DNA of 64,000 nucleotides, taken from Lachnospiraceae bacterium KM106-2. Its GTDB lineage: Bacteria; Bacillota; Clostridia; Lachnospirales; Lachnospiraceae. A program made the position numbers and the translations under genes. Below, piece after piece: positions 18,425 to 27,699 of the stretch (within the stretch, counting starts at the first letter, position 1; each line of letters opens with the position of its first letter). The DNA lies in NCBI GenBank assembly GCA_009731425.1, contig AP018794.1, forward strand, positions 717,960 through 781,959, written 5' to 3'. A model generated the notes under the pieces. It was given only the letters and a program-made list of their open reading frames with translations, had not been told where the DNA came from and searched no databases.

Positions 18425-19360
18425 ATGATAGAAATTTTTAAAACCTTTGAAGATGGTGTTCGTCGCATTGATTCTATGGAAGAAGGTAGCTGGATCGCAT
18501 TAACGGATCCTACTGCAACTGAACTATTAGAAGTATCAGACCGGTATCATATCGATATCGATCATTTAAGAGCACCGTTGGATGAAGAAGAGCGATCCAG
18601 AATAGAAGTTGAAGATGACTATACTCTAGTTCTTGTGGATATTCCTAGTATTGAACAAAGGAATAATAAAGATTGTTATGTGACAATTCCACTTGCAATA
18701 ATCATTGCAGATGATGTTATTATTACCAACTGCTTAGAAGAAACTTCGATTCTGAAAAGTTTTATGGATGGCAGGGTAAAAGGTTTCTATACCTTTAAGA
18801 AGACAAGATTTATTCTACAGATTCTTTATAAAAATGCAACAGTATACCTACAGAACTTACGCGTTATTGATCGCAAGAGCGAAGAAATTGAACATAAGTT
18901 GCATCAGTCAACAAAGAATCGAGAATTAATTGAGCTGCTAGAATTAGAGAAGAGCCTGGTGTACTTTACTACATCGCTACGTTCTAATGAGGTGGTACTT
19001 GAAAAGCTGATGAAGATTGATAGTATCAAAAAGTATCCAGAAGATACGGAATTATTAGAAGATGTTATTGTAGAAAACAAGCAGGCGATTGAAATGGCCA
19101 ATATTTATAGTGGAATTTTAAGTGGTATGATGGATGCGTTTGCTTCTGTTATATCCAACAATCTGAATATCGTCATGAAGTTTTTAGCGACGGTGACGAT
19201 TGTGTTATCCATTCCAACAATGATTGCCAGTTTCTATGGTATGAATTTTGATAATATCCCATTGAATCATAGCCCATATGGTTTTTATGTGGTAACTCTT
19301 GTTGCTTTTGCAATTACAGGTATTATCGCATACTTCTTTGCAAAAAAGGATTTGTTCTAA
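18425..19360 (+). CDS. corA: CorA-family divalent cation (Mg2+) channel
   Basis: The 311-residue protein has a large cytoplasmic alpha/beta domain, a long stalk helix and two C-terminal transmembrane helices. The signature Tyr-Gly-Met-Asn is at 271-274 at the end of TM1 (SFYGMNFDNIP). TM2 is about 284-306 and the tail is basic (AKKDLF). CorA pentamers import Mg2+ and can pass Co2+ or Ni2+. AAGGAG lies 6 nt before the ATG. The gene is preceded by an unusually long leader with its own consensus promoter, and followed 45 nt later by a rhomboid-like gene. Confidence 0.93.
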   Translation: MIEIFKTFEDGVRRIDSMEEGSWIALTDPTATELLEVSDRYHIDIDHLRAPLDEEERSRIEVEDDYTLVLVDIPSIEQRNNKDCYVTIPLAIIIADDVIITNCLEETSILKSFMDGRVKGFYTFKKTRFILQILYKNATVYLQNLRVIDRKSEEIEHKLHQSTKNRELIELLELEKSLVYFTTSLRSNEVVLEKLMKIDSIKKYPEDTELLEDVIVENKQAIEMANIYSGILSGMMDAFASVISNNLNIVMKFLATVTIVLSIPTMIASFYGMNFDNIPLNHSPYGFYVVTLVAFAITGIIAYFFAKKDLF

Positions 19361-19405
19361 TTTCCATTCAAACAGATCAGAGATAAGAAAGGCTAGGGGA
19401 TAGAA

Positions 19406-20278
19406 ATGAAGTTTATTGATAAAATGGAGCGCAAATATGGTCGTCATGCCATCCCAAATTTGATGTACTATGTTATCGTCATGCAGATTGTAGGTATTAT
19501 TGTGGGACAGATCAATCCGACATTTCTTGTGAATTATCTTGGTCTTGATGTGGCGAAAGTCATGCAAGGACAAGTTTGGCGTTTAGTAACGTTTATTCTT
19601 ACAGGATATGCAGGAACGATAAATCTGACCAACATTATAGATGTGTTTTTAGTAGCCATTGAGTTATACCTATATTACTATATAGGAAGATCGTTAGAGA
19701 ACGCTTGGGGAAGCTTTCGCTTTAATCTGTATTATATATCTGGCATACTATTTAACATAATTACGGCGTTTATTTTATATTTTGTAATTACAGGACTTGG
19801 CTACGATGCACCAAGGAGTTATGGATATGGTTTAACTTATGTTAATCGTTCTTTATTCTTGGCATTTGCGGCAGTATTTCCTAATATGGAATTACTATAC
19901 ATGTTCTTAATTCCGTTGAAAGTGAAATACTTAGGATACTTTTATGGGGCATTTATTGCGTATGATGTAGTAGAGGCATTTATAAGTGGTCAAATTGGGA
20001 TAGGTGTCAGCATTATTGTAGCACTTATGAACTTTATCATTTTCTTTATTAGCACCAGAAACAAGAAAAGAGTCCCAATGGGAAGAAAAATACAAAGGAA
20101 AAAGTATCATCATGCGGTGAAAGAAGATACAACAGGACCAAGACATCGTTGTGCAGTCTGTGGTAGGACGGAATTGGATGATGATAGATTGGAATTTCGT
20201 TACTGCTCAAGATGTGAAGGCAACTATGAATATTGCTCAGATCATTTATTTACACACGAACATGTGAAAAAACACTAG
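19406..20278 (+). CDS. rhomboid/derlin-like membrane protein with C-terminal zinc-binding tail
   Basis: The 290-residue protein has about six transmembrane helices. The phrase YIGRSLENAWGSFRFNLYY matches the L1-loop region of rhomboid/derlin folds (x-L-E-x-x-W-G-S). I cannot find the GxSG catalytic serine or a paired His, so it is probably not a protease. A basic linker leads to a C-terminal Cys/His tail (CAVCGRTEL, CSRCEGNYEYCSDH) likely to bind zinc. AGGGGAT precedes the ATG. It follows corA by 45 nt with no terminator between, so it probably shares that transcript. Function unknown. Confidence 0.75.
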   Translation: MKFIDKMERKYGRHAIPNLMYYVIVMQIVGIIVGQINPTFLVNYLGLDVAKVMQGQVWRLVTFILTGYAGTINLTNIIDVFLVAIELYLYYYIGRSLENAWGSFRFNLYYISGILFNIITAFILYFVITGLGYDAPRSYGYGLTYVNRSLFLAFAAVFPNMELLYMFLIPLKVKYLGYFYGAFIAYDVVEAFISGQIGIGVSIIVALMNFIIFFISTRNKKRVPMGRKIQRKKYHHAVKEDTTGPRHRCAVCGRTELDDDRLEFRYCSRCEGNYEYCSDHLFTHEHVKKH

Positions 20279-20318
20279 ATATGCCAACACATTTTCTAGT
20301 AAAGAAAATTATCGTTTT

Positions 20319-20347
20319 TTGAAGATTGGGTATACTAATTATATACA
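20319..20347 (+). promoter_or_regulatory. candidate promoter for pyruvate kinase
   Basis: TTGAAG and TATACA with a 17-nt spacer, 38 nt before the ATG at 20386. Confidence 0.45.
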
Positions 20348-20385
20348 AATTCAAAATTCAATGTGTTGAAGTAATGGAGGATTAT

Positions 20386-21807
20386 ATGAACAAGAAAACT
20401 AAAATTATCTGTACTATTGGACCAGCAACAAGCTCACCAGAGCAATTAAAGAAATTAATGCTTAATGGTATGGACATCGCAAGAATCAACTTTTCTCATG
20501 GAACACATGAATCTCATGGAAAAACTATGGATACAATTAAGAAAGTTAGAGAGGAGTTAGGTTTACCAATCGCGATCCTTTTAGATACTAAAGGACCTGA
20601 AATTCGTACTAAATTATTAGAAAACGATGAAAAGGTTGAGCTTGAGGCAGGACAAACATTTACTTTGACAATCGAAGACATCATTGGAAATAAGGAAAAA
20701 GTAGCTGTGACTTACGAAGATCTTACTAAAGATGTAGTTCCAGGAAACACAATCTTAATTGACGATGGTTTAATTGAATTAACTGTAAAAGAAGTAACAG
20801 AAACAGACGTAGTCTGTGAAGTAATCAATGGAGGATCTTTATCTAATCGTAAAGGTGTAAACATTCCAAGTGTTAACATTAATCTTCCAGCTATTACAGA
20901 AAAAGATAAAGAAGATATCATTTTTGGTATCAATCAAGGTGTTGATTTCATCGCTGCATCATTCGTTCGTAGCGCAGATGCTGTAAGTGAAATCAGAAAG
21001 ATTTTAAAAGATAGTAATTCTGATATTGCTATTATCTCGAAAATTGAAAATGAAGAAGGTATCAACAATTTAGATTCAATCATTGAAGCTAGTGATGGTA
21101 TCATGGTTGCACGTGGTGATTTAGGTGTTGAAGTACCAGCTGAATGTGTACCAACACTACAAAAACAAATCATCCAAAAATGTAACGATGCTTACAAACC
21201 AGTTATTACTGCAACACAGATGTTAGATTCTATGATCCGTAATCCAAGACCAACAAGAGCCGAAGTAACTGACGTTGCTAACGCAATCTATGATGGTACT
21301 GATGCGATCATGTTATCTGGTGAAACTGCAATGGGTAAATATCCAATCGAAGCAGTTAAGATGATGGCTAACATCGCAATGGAAACAGAATCAAACTTAG
21401 ATTACAAAGAACTTCTTGAAGAAAAGAAAGTACATCGTTCAAGAGGAATTTCAAGCGCAATCTGTTATTCAGCAATCGCAACAGCTGCAACTCTTCACTC
21501 TAGAGTAATTATTGCATCAAGTTTCTCAGGTTATACTGCAAGATTAGTTTCTAAATTTAGAACAAAATCTATGGTAGTAGGTTTATCACCAATGGAAAGA
21601 ACTTTAAGAAAAATGCAATTATACTGGGGTGTTAAACCAATTCTTACAGATGAGGTTAACTCTACAGATAACTTATTAGAATCTGCAATCGGCAAGGTGA
21701 AAGAATTAGGTTATGTAGAAAAAGATGATACTGTAGTATTAACTGCAGGTGTTCCAGCTGGTAAAACTGGTGTTACTAACATGATTAAAGTTGTTACAAT
21801 TGATTAA
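20386..21807 (+). CDS. pyk: pyruvate kinase
   Basis: The 473-residue enzyme converts phosphoenolpyruvate and ADP to pyruvate and ATP, the last step of glycolysis. The N-terminus KTKIICTIGPATSS, the catalytic MVARGDLGVE and ITATQMLDSMI (metal and phosphate binding) are all present. Length is that of the simple form, without the extra PEP-utiliser-like C-terminal domain found in Bacillus. TGGAGG sits 6 nt before ATG at 20386; an upstream in-frame ATG at 20326 is in the promoter region. Codon use is strongly biased, as expected for a highly expressed gene. Confidence 0.97.
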   Translation: MNKKTKIICTIGPATSSPEQLKKLMLNGMDIARINFSHGTHESHGKTMDTIKKVREELGLPIAILLDTKGPEIRTKLLENDEKVELEAGQTFTLTIEDIIGNKEKVAVTYEDLTKDVVPGNTILIDDGLIELTVKEVTETDVVCEVINGGSLSNRKGVNIPSVNINLPAITEKDKEDIIFGINQGVDFIAASFVRSADAVSEIRKILKDSNSDIAIISKIENEEGINNLDSIIEASDGIMVARGDLGVEVPAECVPTLQKQIIQKCNDAYKPVITATQMLDSMIRNPRPTRAEVTDVANAIYDGTDAIMLSGETAMGKYPIEAVKMMANIAMETESNLDYKELLEEKKVHRSRGISSAICYSAIATAATLHSRVIIASSFSGYTARLVSKFRTKSMVVGLSPMERTLRKMQLYWGVKPILTDEVNSTDNLLESAIGKVKELGYVEKDDTVVLTAGVPAGKTGVTNMIKVVTID

Positions 21808-21854
21808 TTGATATGATTAACTAATTTGTTGATTTCAACGAATAATTAGATAGT

Positions 21855-21911
21855 AAAAAATGAAGTATGGAAAGTGAATCGTGCTATTCATTTTTTCTAC
21901 TTCATTTTTTT
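21855..21911 (+). terminator. probable terminator after pyk
   Basis: AAAAAATGAAGTA pairs with TACTTCATTTTTT across a 30-nt loop that can fold internally; a long T run follows. Confidence 0.6.
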
Positions 21912-21930
21912 ATTCAGGAGGAATACAAAT

Positions 21931-24900
21931 ATGGTTTGGATAAATCTAGTTGGATTGTCCACGATAGCCGTTTTCGCAGCATTATATGTGTTTAGATTAC
22001 GTAAATTGGAATTTGGCCAGTGGAATGAATCAATCTCATGGGTGAGTGTCGCTCTGTTTTTTGGTTTGGCATTAGTGGTAAGAATGATAGGGGCAATGGT
22101 ATCTAAAGGGTATGATACAGACATAAATTGTTTTTACGGTTGGTCGAATCTCGTTGCTGAAAATGGATTTTCAAAGTTTTATACAAGTGGAACATTTACG
22201 GATTATCCACCTGGTTACATGTACATATTATATGTAATTGGGAAACTGTTCCGTCTTTTGAATATTGAATATTCTTCTAGTGGTTGTCTGCTATTACTGA
22301 AGTTTCCTGCAATTGTATGTGATCTTTTAACAGGTATGATCCTATACAAAATTGCGGCAAAACGATTGAGACAGACAGATGCATTAATCATTAGCGGGAT
22401 TTATTTATTTAATCCGGCAATCTATATTAATTCAACGATTTGGGGACAAGTAGATTCTATCTTTACTCTTGGGGTTGTTTTAATCTTATATTATATAGTA
22501 AATAAAAAGCATGAGAGAGCATTTTATGTATATGCGATAGCAACTTTGATCAAACCACAGACAATCCTGTTTACACCAATCTTGTTATTGGCATGTTTTG
22601 AAGAAGTGTTTGTGGATTATGATAGCGATAAGCTTAGCAGTACATGGATTCCTTTTGCTTGGACATTCCGCGCACAAATATTTAAGAAATATATTGTGAA
22701 TGCTGTAGCTGCAATTGGTGTTATGTTTGCATTGATCTTACCATTTGGTGTCTCAGAAGTAGTAAAACAATTTACTAAGACACTAGGATCTTATGATCGA
22801 GCAAGTGTAAATGCATATAACATTTGGACTATGTTTGGACTAAATTGGCATTTGCAGACAGATAAGTTTTTAGGTATCACATATCGCGGTTATGGTACGT
22901 TCTTTATTATTGTTATACTAGTGGTAACAGTGATCTTCTTCTTTACGATGAAAAAGAAAAAGAGCAAGTATTTCCTTCTTGCAGCATTCGTGAATGTGTG
23001 TATGTTTACATTTTCTGTGCGTATGCATGAACGTTATCTGTTCCCGGCATTAATCTTAATATTGATCGCATTTTTATATAAACCAAATAAGCATCTGCTG
23101 GTGAGTTTTGGATTGCTTTCTGTCGCACATTTTTATAATGTGGCTTATGTTTATTTGACTTATCCAGATCATTTTGATTGGGATGATAAAACGCCAAATC
23201 ATGCTTCGGTGATCATGGTTCTTGTAGTGATGTATTTCTTGTTTATCGTTTATCGTTACTATTTTAAAAATAAGAAAGATAATACAAATTATAAAGAAGT
23301 GAAGACAACAGTGAGTAAAAAACAGAAAAAGAATAATTTTGGAATCACACCGTCTAGTGCGACTATGAAATTTACTAAGTTTGATTGGATCTGTATGCTT
23401 CTTATTATTGGAATCTATTCCATTTTTGCAATTCGAGATCTGGGATATAAGGAAGCTCCGGAGACAGGATGGGAACAGACGAAAGAGAATGAAGCAATCA
23501 CACTTGATTTTGGTAAGAAGGTAAATATCGGTGAGATTAATTATTATCTTGGTAATTATGAAAATCGAACATTTGATATCTATACTTCTGATGACACCAT
23601 GTCATGGAAGAAGATCAGCCCAGCTGATGATGGAACCGATTTTAACATGTGTAGTGTATTTAAGTGGGATACGTTTTCAATCCAGAAACAGGCAAGATAC
23701 ATTCGGCTTGTGTCTACGAAAGAATGCGCTGTGATCAAAGAATTGTATTTGACGGATCCGGATGGAAAACATCTAGTTCCAATTAATACAAGACAATATA
23801 AGAACTTATTTGATGAACAGACAACATTCGATCCGGCTAAGTCGTTTCGAAGCGGTACGTATTTTGACGAAATCTATCATGCTAGAACGGCATATGAATA
23901 TATTCATGGATTATATAGCTATGAGAATACTCATCCACCGTTAGGCAAGATTTTTATTTCACTTGGTATTCGTATGTTTGGTATGAATCCATTTGGATGG
24001 AGAATCATGGGGACGTTATTCGGGATTGCTATGTTACTTGTGATTTATCTGTTTGGTAAAAAAATGTTCCGGAAAACGAGTATTGCTAGTGTGGTTACCA
24101 TCTTGTTTGCAGCGGATTTTATGCATTTTACGCAGACAAGAATCGCTACTATTGATGTTTTTGTTACATTCTTCGTTATTCTAATGTATTATTTTATGTA
24201 TTGCTATACAAAACAAAGCTTTTTTGATACGAAGTTGTCGAAGACATTTGTGACTTTGCTTTTATGTGGAATCAGCATGGGGCTTGGTATTGCATGTAAA
24301 GCGACGGGAGTTTATGCAGCGGTTGGACTGGCTGTTATCTTTTTCTGGAATCTATCAATTCGATATCGTGAATATCGATATGCATGCCAGGATGTAAAGG
24401 GAACGACCAATGGAATCAGCCATGAATATGTAGTGAAAAATTTTGCATCAAAGACATGGAAGACAATAGGATTTTGTTTGATCGCATTTATCGTGATCCC
24501 ATTTATCATTTATCTATTATCTTACCTCCCATTTAGTGATGGAACTGATGCGGGACTATTAAAGAGGATGTTTGATAATCAGGTGTCTATGTTCAATTAT
24601 CATTCGCACTTAGTAGCTACTCATCCATACTCTTCGTGGTGGTATGAATGGCCAACTATGGTTCGCCCAATTTGGTATTATTCAAATGAAATATCATCAA
24701 ATGTAGCAGAAGGAATCAGCGCATTTGGAAATCCACTTGTATGGTGGGTTGGCATTCCTTCGTTTATCTATATGATCTATCTTGCTGTGAAAGAAAGAGA
24801 TAGAAAAGCGATCTTTTTGATCGTTGGCTATATGGCACAGTATTTACCTTGGTTTTTCGTGACTAGAATTACGTTTATTTATCACTATTTCCCAAGTGTG

Positions 24901-25107
24901 CCTTTTGTTATTTTGATGATCGCATATTCGATCGTTCGTCTGGTGAAACGGTTCCCTAAAGTAAAATATGGAGTTGTGGTATATGTGGCAGTAGCGTGTA
25001 TCTTATTCTTTATGTTTTATCCAGTATTGTCAGGGCAGCCGGTTGCAAAATCCTATGTAAATCATTTCTTACGATGGTTTGACAGCTGGGTATTGTTGGT
25101 GAAATAA
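21931..25107 (+). CDS. double GT-C glycosyltransferase fusion (PMT-like)
   Basis: The 1058-residue integral membrane protein has two GT-C type halves. The first (about 1-460) has many transmembrane helices and a YPPGYMYILY motif in a catalytic-type loop after an acidic Asp-Thr-Asp. The linker (about 490-630) holds a beta-sandwich resembling a discoidin (F5/8C) domain (SWKKISPADDG, ARYIRLVSTKE). The second half (about 640-1058) is like protein O-mannosyltransferase, with DEIYHARTAYEYIHG followed by HPPLGK, the PMT catalytic loop. Such enzymes use polyprenyl-phosphate sugars outside the membrane. GGAGGAATAC supports ATG at 21931. Sugar and acceptor are unknown. Confidence 0.85.
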   Translation: MVWINLVGLSTIAVFAALYVFRLRKLEFGQWNESISWVSVALFFGLALVVRMIGAMVSKGYDTDINCFYGWSNLVAENGFSKFYTSGTFTDYPPGYMYILYVIGKLFRLLNIEYSSSGCLLLLKFPAIVCDLLTGMILYKIAAKRLRQTDALIISGIYLFNPAIYINSTIWGQVDSIFTLGVVLILYYIVNKKHERAFYVYAIATLIKPQTILFTPILLLACFEEVFVDYDSDKLSSTWIPFAWTFRAQIFKKYIVNAVAAIGVMFALILPFGVSEVVKQFTKTLGSYDRASVNAYNIWTMFGLNWHLQTDKFLGITYRGYGTFFIIVILVVTVIFFFTMKKKKSKYFLLAAFVNVCMFTFSVRMHERYLFPALILILIAFLYKPNKHLLVSFGLLSVAHFYNVAYVYLTYPDHFDWDDKTPNHASVIMVLVVMYFLFIVYRYYFKNKKDNTNYKEVKTTVSKKQKKNNFGITPSSATMKFTKFDWICMLLIIGIYSIFAIRDLGYKEAPETGWEQTKENEAITLDFGKKVNIGEINYYLGNYENRTFDIYTSDDTMSWKKISPADDGTDFNMCSVFKWDTFSIQKQARYIRLVSTKECAVIKELYLTDPDGKHLVPINTRQYKNLFDEQTTFDPAKSFRSGTYFDEIYHARTAYEYIHGLYSYENTHPPLGKIFISLGIRMFGMNPFGWRIMGTLFGIAMLLVIYLFGKKMFRKTSIASVVTILFAADFMHFTQTRIATIDVFVTFFVILMYYFMYCYTKQSFFDTKLSKTFVTLLLCGISMGLGIACKATGVYAAVGLAVIFFWNLSIRYREYRYACQDVKGTTNGISHEYVVKNFASKTWKTIGFCLIAFIVIPFIIYLLSYLPFSDGTDAGLLKRMFDNQVSMFNYHSHLVATHPYSSWWYEWPTMVRPIWYYSNEISSNVAEGISAFGNPLVWWVGIPSFIYMIYLAVKERDRKAIFLIVGYMAQYLPWFFVTRITFIYHYFPSVPFVILMIAYSIVRLVKRFPKVKYGVVVYVAVACILFFMFYPVLSGQPVAKSYVNHFLRWFDSWVLLVK

Positions 25108-25148
25108 CGAGAAGAAACAAGTTTTGATTGTTATTCACGTAAATAGAA

Positions 25149-25186
25149 ACGGTGCCGATTTTATGAATTGGCACCGTAATTTTTTG
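25149..25186 (+). terminator. rho-independent terminator
   Basis: An 8-bp GC-rich stem (ACGGTGCC with GGCACCGT), 13-nt loop and a T run. Confidence 0.88.
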
Positions 25187-25235
25187 TATATGATGATTTA
25201 CATAAAACAGGATGAGGGGAATAAGGAGAGTAAGT

Positions 25236-26459
25236 ATGTTGAATTTCTTGATGAGAGATATAAGGTCATTTATTAGAAGACGAAATATAATCATTATTCT
25301 AGTGATCTTAACTTTGGCAGGCGGCGCCTTTTGGCATGTGGCGAATACTCGTAAAGAAGGAGCTGAGCCACAAAATCCTAAGGTAATGCTGCATTTGGGT
25401 GTGATAGACGAGGATGGATCAAAATACTCACAGATGTTAGTGAAGTATTTTCAGAATACGGATACCTTTACGAATTTTGCAGATATTACATTGGATAACA
25501 GAAAGGTAATTGAAGCAGATTATGAGAAAGGTAAGATCGATGCTTATTTAGTCATACCAAAAGGATTTGTAAAAAGCTTGATTCAGATTGATAATATACC
25601 GATTCAGGCAGTGATTAACTCTTCAGATCCTACTATGACGATTATTCTAAAGAATATTTTGAGCAGTTATGAGAAATATATTTCAAGTGTTGAATTAAAT
25701 GCAGTTGGACTTTATGATGTCATGGCGGAAGATAGGATGCCGCAAGAGCTGATCGATAAAACAAATGAGCGCATCAGCCTTGCTCTTGTTATGACAGCGC
25801 TGGGAAGAAACTCATTTTTTCAAATGCATGCCATTGAAAAACTTCCGGCAACCTCTGTTGTTGAGTATTATTTTTATGTTGTTTTGGCAGTCGTGATGTT
25901 GTATTCTAGCATGTTAATAGGTATTCAATATCAGAGAGAGTGTAAGAATGGGACTTTTTCTCGAATGCGGTTGGTTCGTGGATATACAATTAAGTATCTA
26001 AGCTATCTGATCATGAGAAATATTGTCCTGATTGGAAGTTCTGTATGCTTGTTACTCAAACTCTTTTTTGCGGTACGCCAAGAAGAGGTGAATGCAGAGA
26101 TGTATCTTTTACTGTTCATTTACCTCTTTGTACTACATGGCCTGTTTCTTTTGTTGGCATCCTTTTTTATGAATGGAAGGGGTTACTTGATTACTGGAAA
26201 TATCGTGATCTTGATCAGTTGTATTATAGGCGGCTGTGCAATTCCTTTTATGTACCTCCCAACGAACTTTCAGAAGCTTGCTTCTATGACACCAAGCTAC
26301 TTTTATATCAAAAGAATGATGAAGTTGAAAAATGCAGAGATGGCATTTATGTTGGGTGAAAAAGCAGGAATGTTATTATTAGGTGCATTCTGTTTGCTTG
26401 TGTCTTATTGGATGATCGAGCAGATACAAAAGAAGAGAGGGGCAGCGCTTTATGAATAG
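25236..26459 (+). CDS. ABC-2-type permease (YhgE/YhaP-like)
   Basis: The 407-residue membrane protein has the layout of ABC-2 permeases of export systems. A cytoplasmic N-terminus leads to TM1 (about 12-34, RRRNIIIILVILTLAG), then an extracytoplasmic domain of about 170 residues. That domain has the family's start (LGVIDEDGSKYSQML) and a middle DAYLVIPKGF. Five or six further helices follow from about 215. AAGGAG is 7 nt before ATG at 25236. It overlaps the next permease by 8 nt and the two probably form a heterodimer. No ATP-binding partner is nearby. Confidence 0.85.
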   Translation: MLNFLMRDIRSFIRRRNIIIILVILTLAGGAFWHVANTRKEGAEPQNPKVMLHLGVIDEDGSKYSQMLVKYFQNTDTFTNFADITLDNRKVIEADYEKGKIDAYLVIPKGFVKSLIQIDNIPIQAVINSSDPTMTIILKNILSSYEKYISSVELNAVGLYDVMAEDRMPQELIDKTNERISLALVMTALGRNSFFQMHAIEKLPATSVVEYYFYVVLAVVMLYSSMLIGIQYQRECKNGTFSRMRLVRGYTIKYLSYLIMRNIVLIGSSVCLLLKLFFAVRQEEVNAEMYLLLFIYLFVLHGLFLLLASFFMNGRGYLITGNIVILISCIIGGCAIPFMYLPTNFQKLASMTPSYFYIKRMMKLKNAEMAFMLGEKAGMLLLGAFCLLVSYWMIEQIQKKRGAALYE

Positions 26460-27681
26460 ATTGAAACGGTGGGGCGAAGAATGGCTTGCCCTTCTGAAAT
26501 TAAATATCAAATTGTTACTTTCTAATCGACCGGCTATCGTACTGTTTGTTGTATTGAGTGTATTATTTATTGTTTTATCTTCTGGTTTATCCAATGAGGC
26601 GGAGAAACGGAGCAGTATTCCGGTTGGAATTCTCGATCGGGATAAGACGGGATTATCGGAGCGGTTCCTAAAAGGACTTAAAACATCAGAAGCGCTGTAT
26701 CTGATCCCGGGAAGTGATACTGAGTTAGAAAAAATGCTGGAAGATGAAAAAATCAAGGCTTATTTTGTGATTGAGAGAGGATATGAGAAAAAGATTGAAA
26801 AAGGTCAGACCAATGGTGTGGTATCGATGTATTATTTGAAAGAGAATAGTGCAGTATCCATTTTGACAGACTTGGCAGCAAAATATATGATCTCGGATAT
26901 CGCTTTCTACAAGAGTTATTTAATGTATCAGTCCTTGGGGACGGATTATGAGATTCAAACCAAAAAACAATATGCAACGCGATTAGATCAAATAGAATCA
27001 GACGATAATTTTAAGTTCTCGATTGAGACAAAAATTGAAAATCGAAAAGGAATGGAACAGCATGAAGAGGTGAAAAATGATCTCCTTTATCGACAAGTGA
27101 TCATTGGAATGCTTGCTGTATTTCTTGCTTTTTTGATTATGTTTTTGATCTTTGGGGTGAGAAAAGAAAAAATGGTAACTAGGCGGTTAATATTGACTGG
27201 CATATCGCCATCGATCGATCATATAGGGACTATTTCGTCCGTATTATTATGTTTGAGCCCTGCATTTCTAGTAATTAGCATATTACTATCTAATGTAATT
27301 CAAAAATCAGGATTAGTGGCTTATATCGAGATATTTATTATGCTTTTGTTATTTTCCTGGGTAAGTGCTGAGCTCTTTTATTTGTTGAGTCAAATGTGTG
27401 AAAAAGTAATCGCATATCAGTTCATAGGAAGCCTTTTATTGCTTGGGATAGGAGGCGTAAGTTTGCTGACGATTCTTGCAAATCTTATTTCGGGAGAAAT
27501 ATTAAAAATTGCAAAAATAACACCAAATTACTGGTTTATTAAAAGATTTACTGATATAATAGTGAAAAGAAATGGATTTGACCTATGGGGTGTTCCAAAT
27601 ACGATGTTAGTGGTAATTGGAGTGGTCTTCATCATCTTAGGAAAAGGGATGATGTATATAGGTCAGAAAATACAACAATAA
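26452..27681 (+). CDS. ABC-2-type permease, second subunit
   Basis: The 409-residue membrane protein has the same layout as its upstream neighbour: TM1 at about 24-44 (AIVLFVVLSVLFIVLSSGL), an outer domain with VGILDRDKTGLSERFL and IKAYFVIERGYEKKI, and a group of helices from about 220 to the end. The shared pattern shows the two are paralogues. Its start overlaps the previous stop by 8 nt. It is followed 18 nt later by an unknown helical protein. Substrate unknown; the ATPase must be encoded elsewhere if this is a working transporter. Confidence 0.85.
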   Translation: MNRLKRWGEEWLALLKLNIKLLLSNRPAIVLFVVLSVLFIVLSSGLSNEAEKRSSIPVGILDRDKTGLSERFLKGLKTSEALYLIPGSDTELEKMLEDEKIKAYFVIERGYEKKIEKGQTNGVVSMYYLKENSAVSILTDLAAKYMISDIAFYKSYLMYQSLGTDYEIQTKKQYATRLDQIESDDNFKFSIETKIENRKGMEQHEEVKNDLLYRQVIIGMLAVFLAFLIMFLIFGVRKEKMVTRRLILTGISPSIDHIGTISSVLLCLSPAFLVISILLSNVIQKSGLVAYIEIFIMLLLFSWVSAELFYLLSQMCEKVIAYQFIGSLLLLGIGGVSLLTILANLISGEILKIAKITPNYWFIKRFTDIIVKRNGFDLWGVPNTMLVVIGVVFIILGKGMMYIGQKIQQ

Positions 27682-27699
27682 AATATTTGTGAGGGAATT

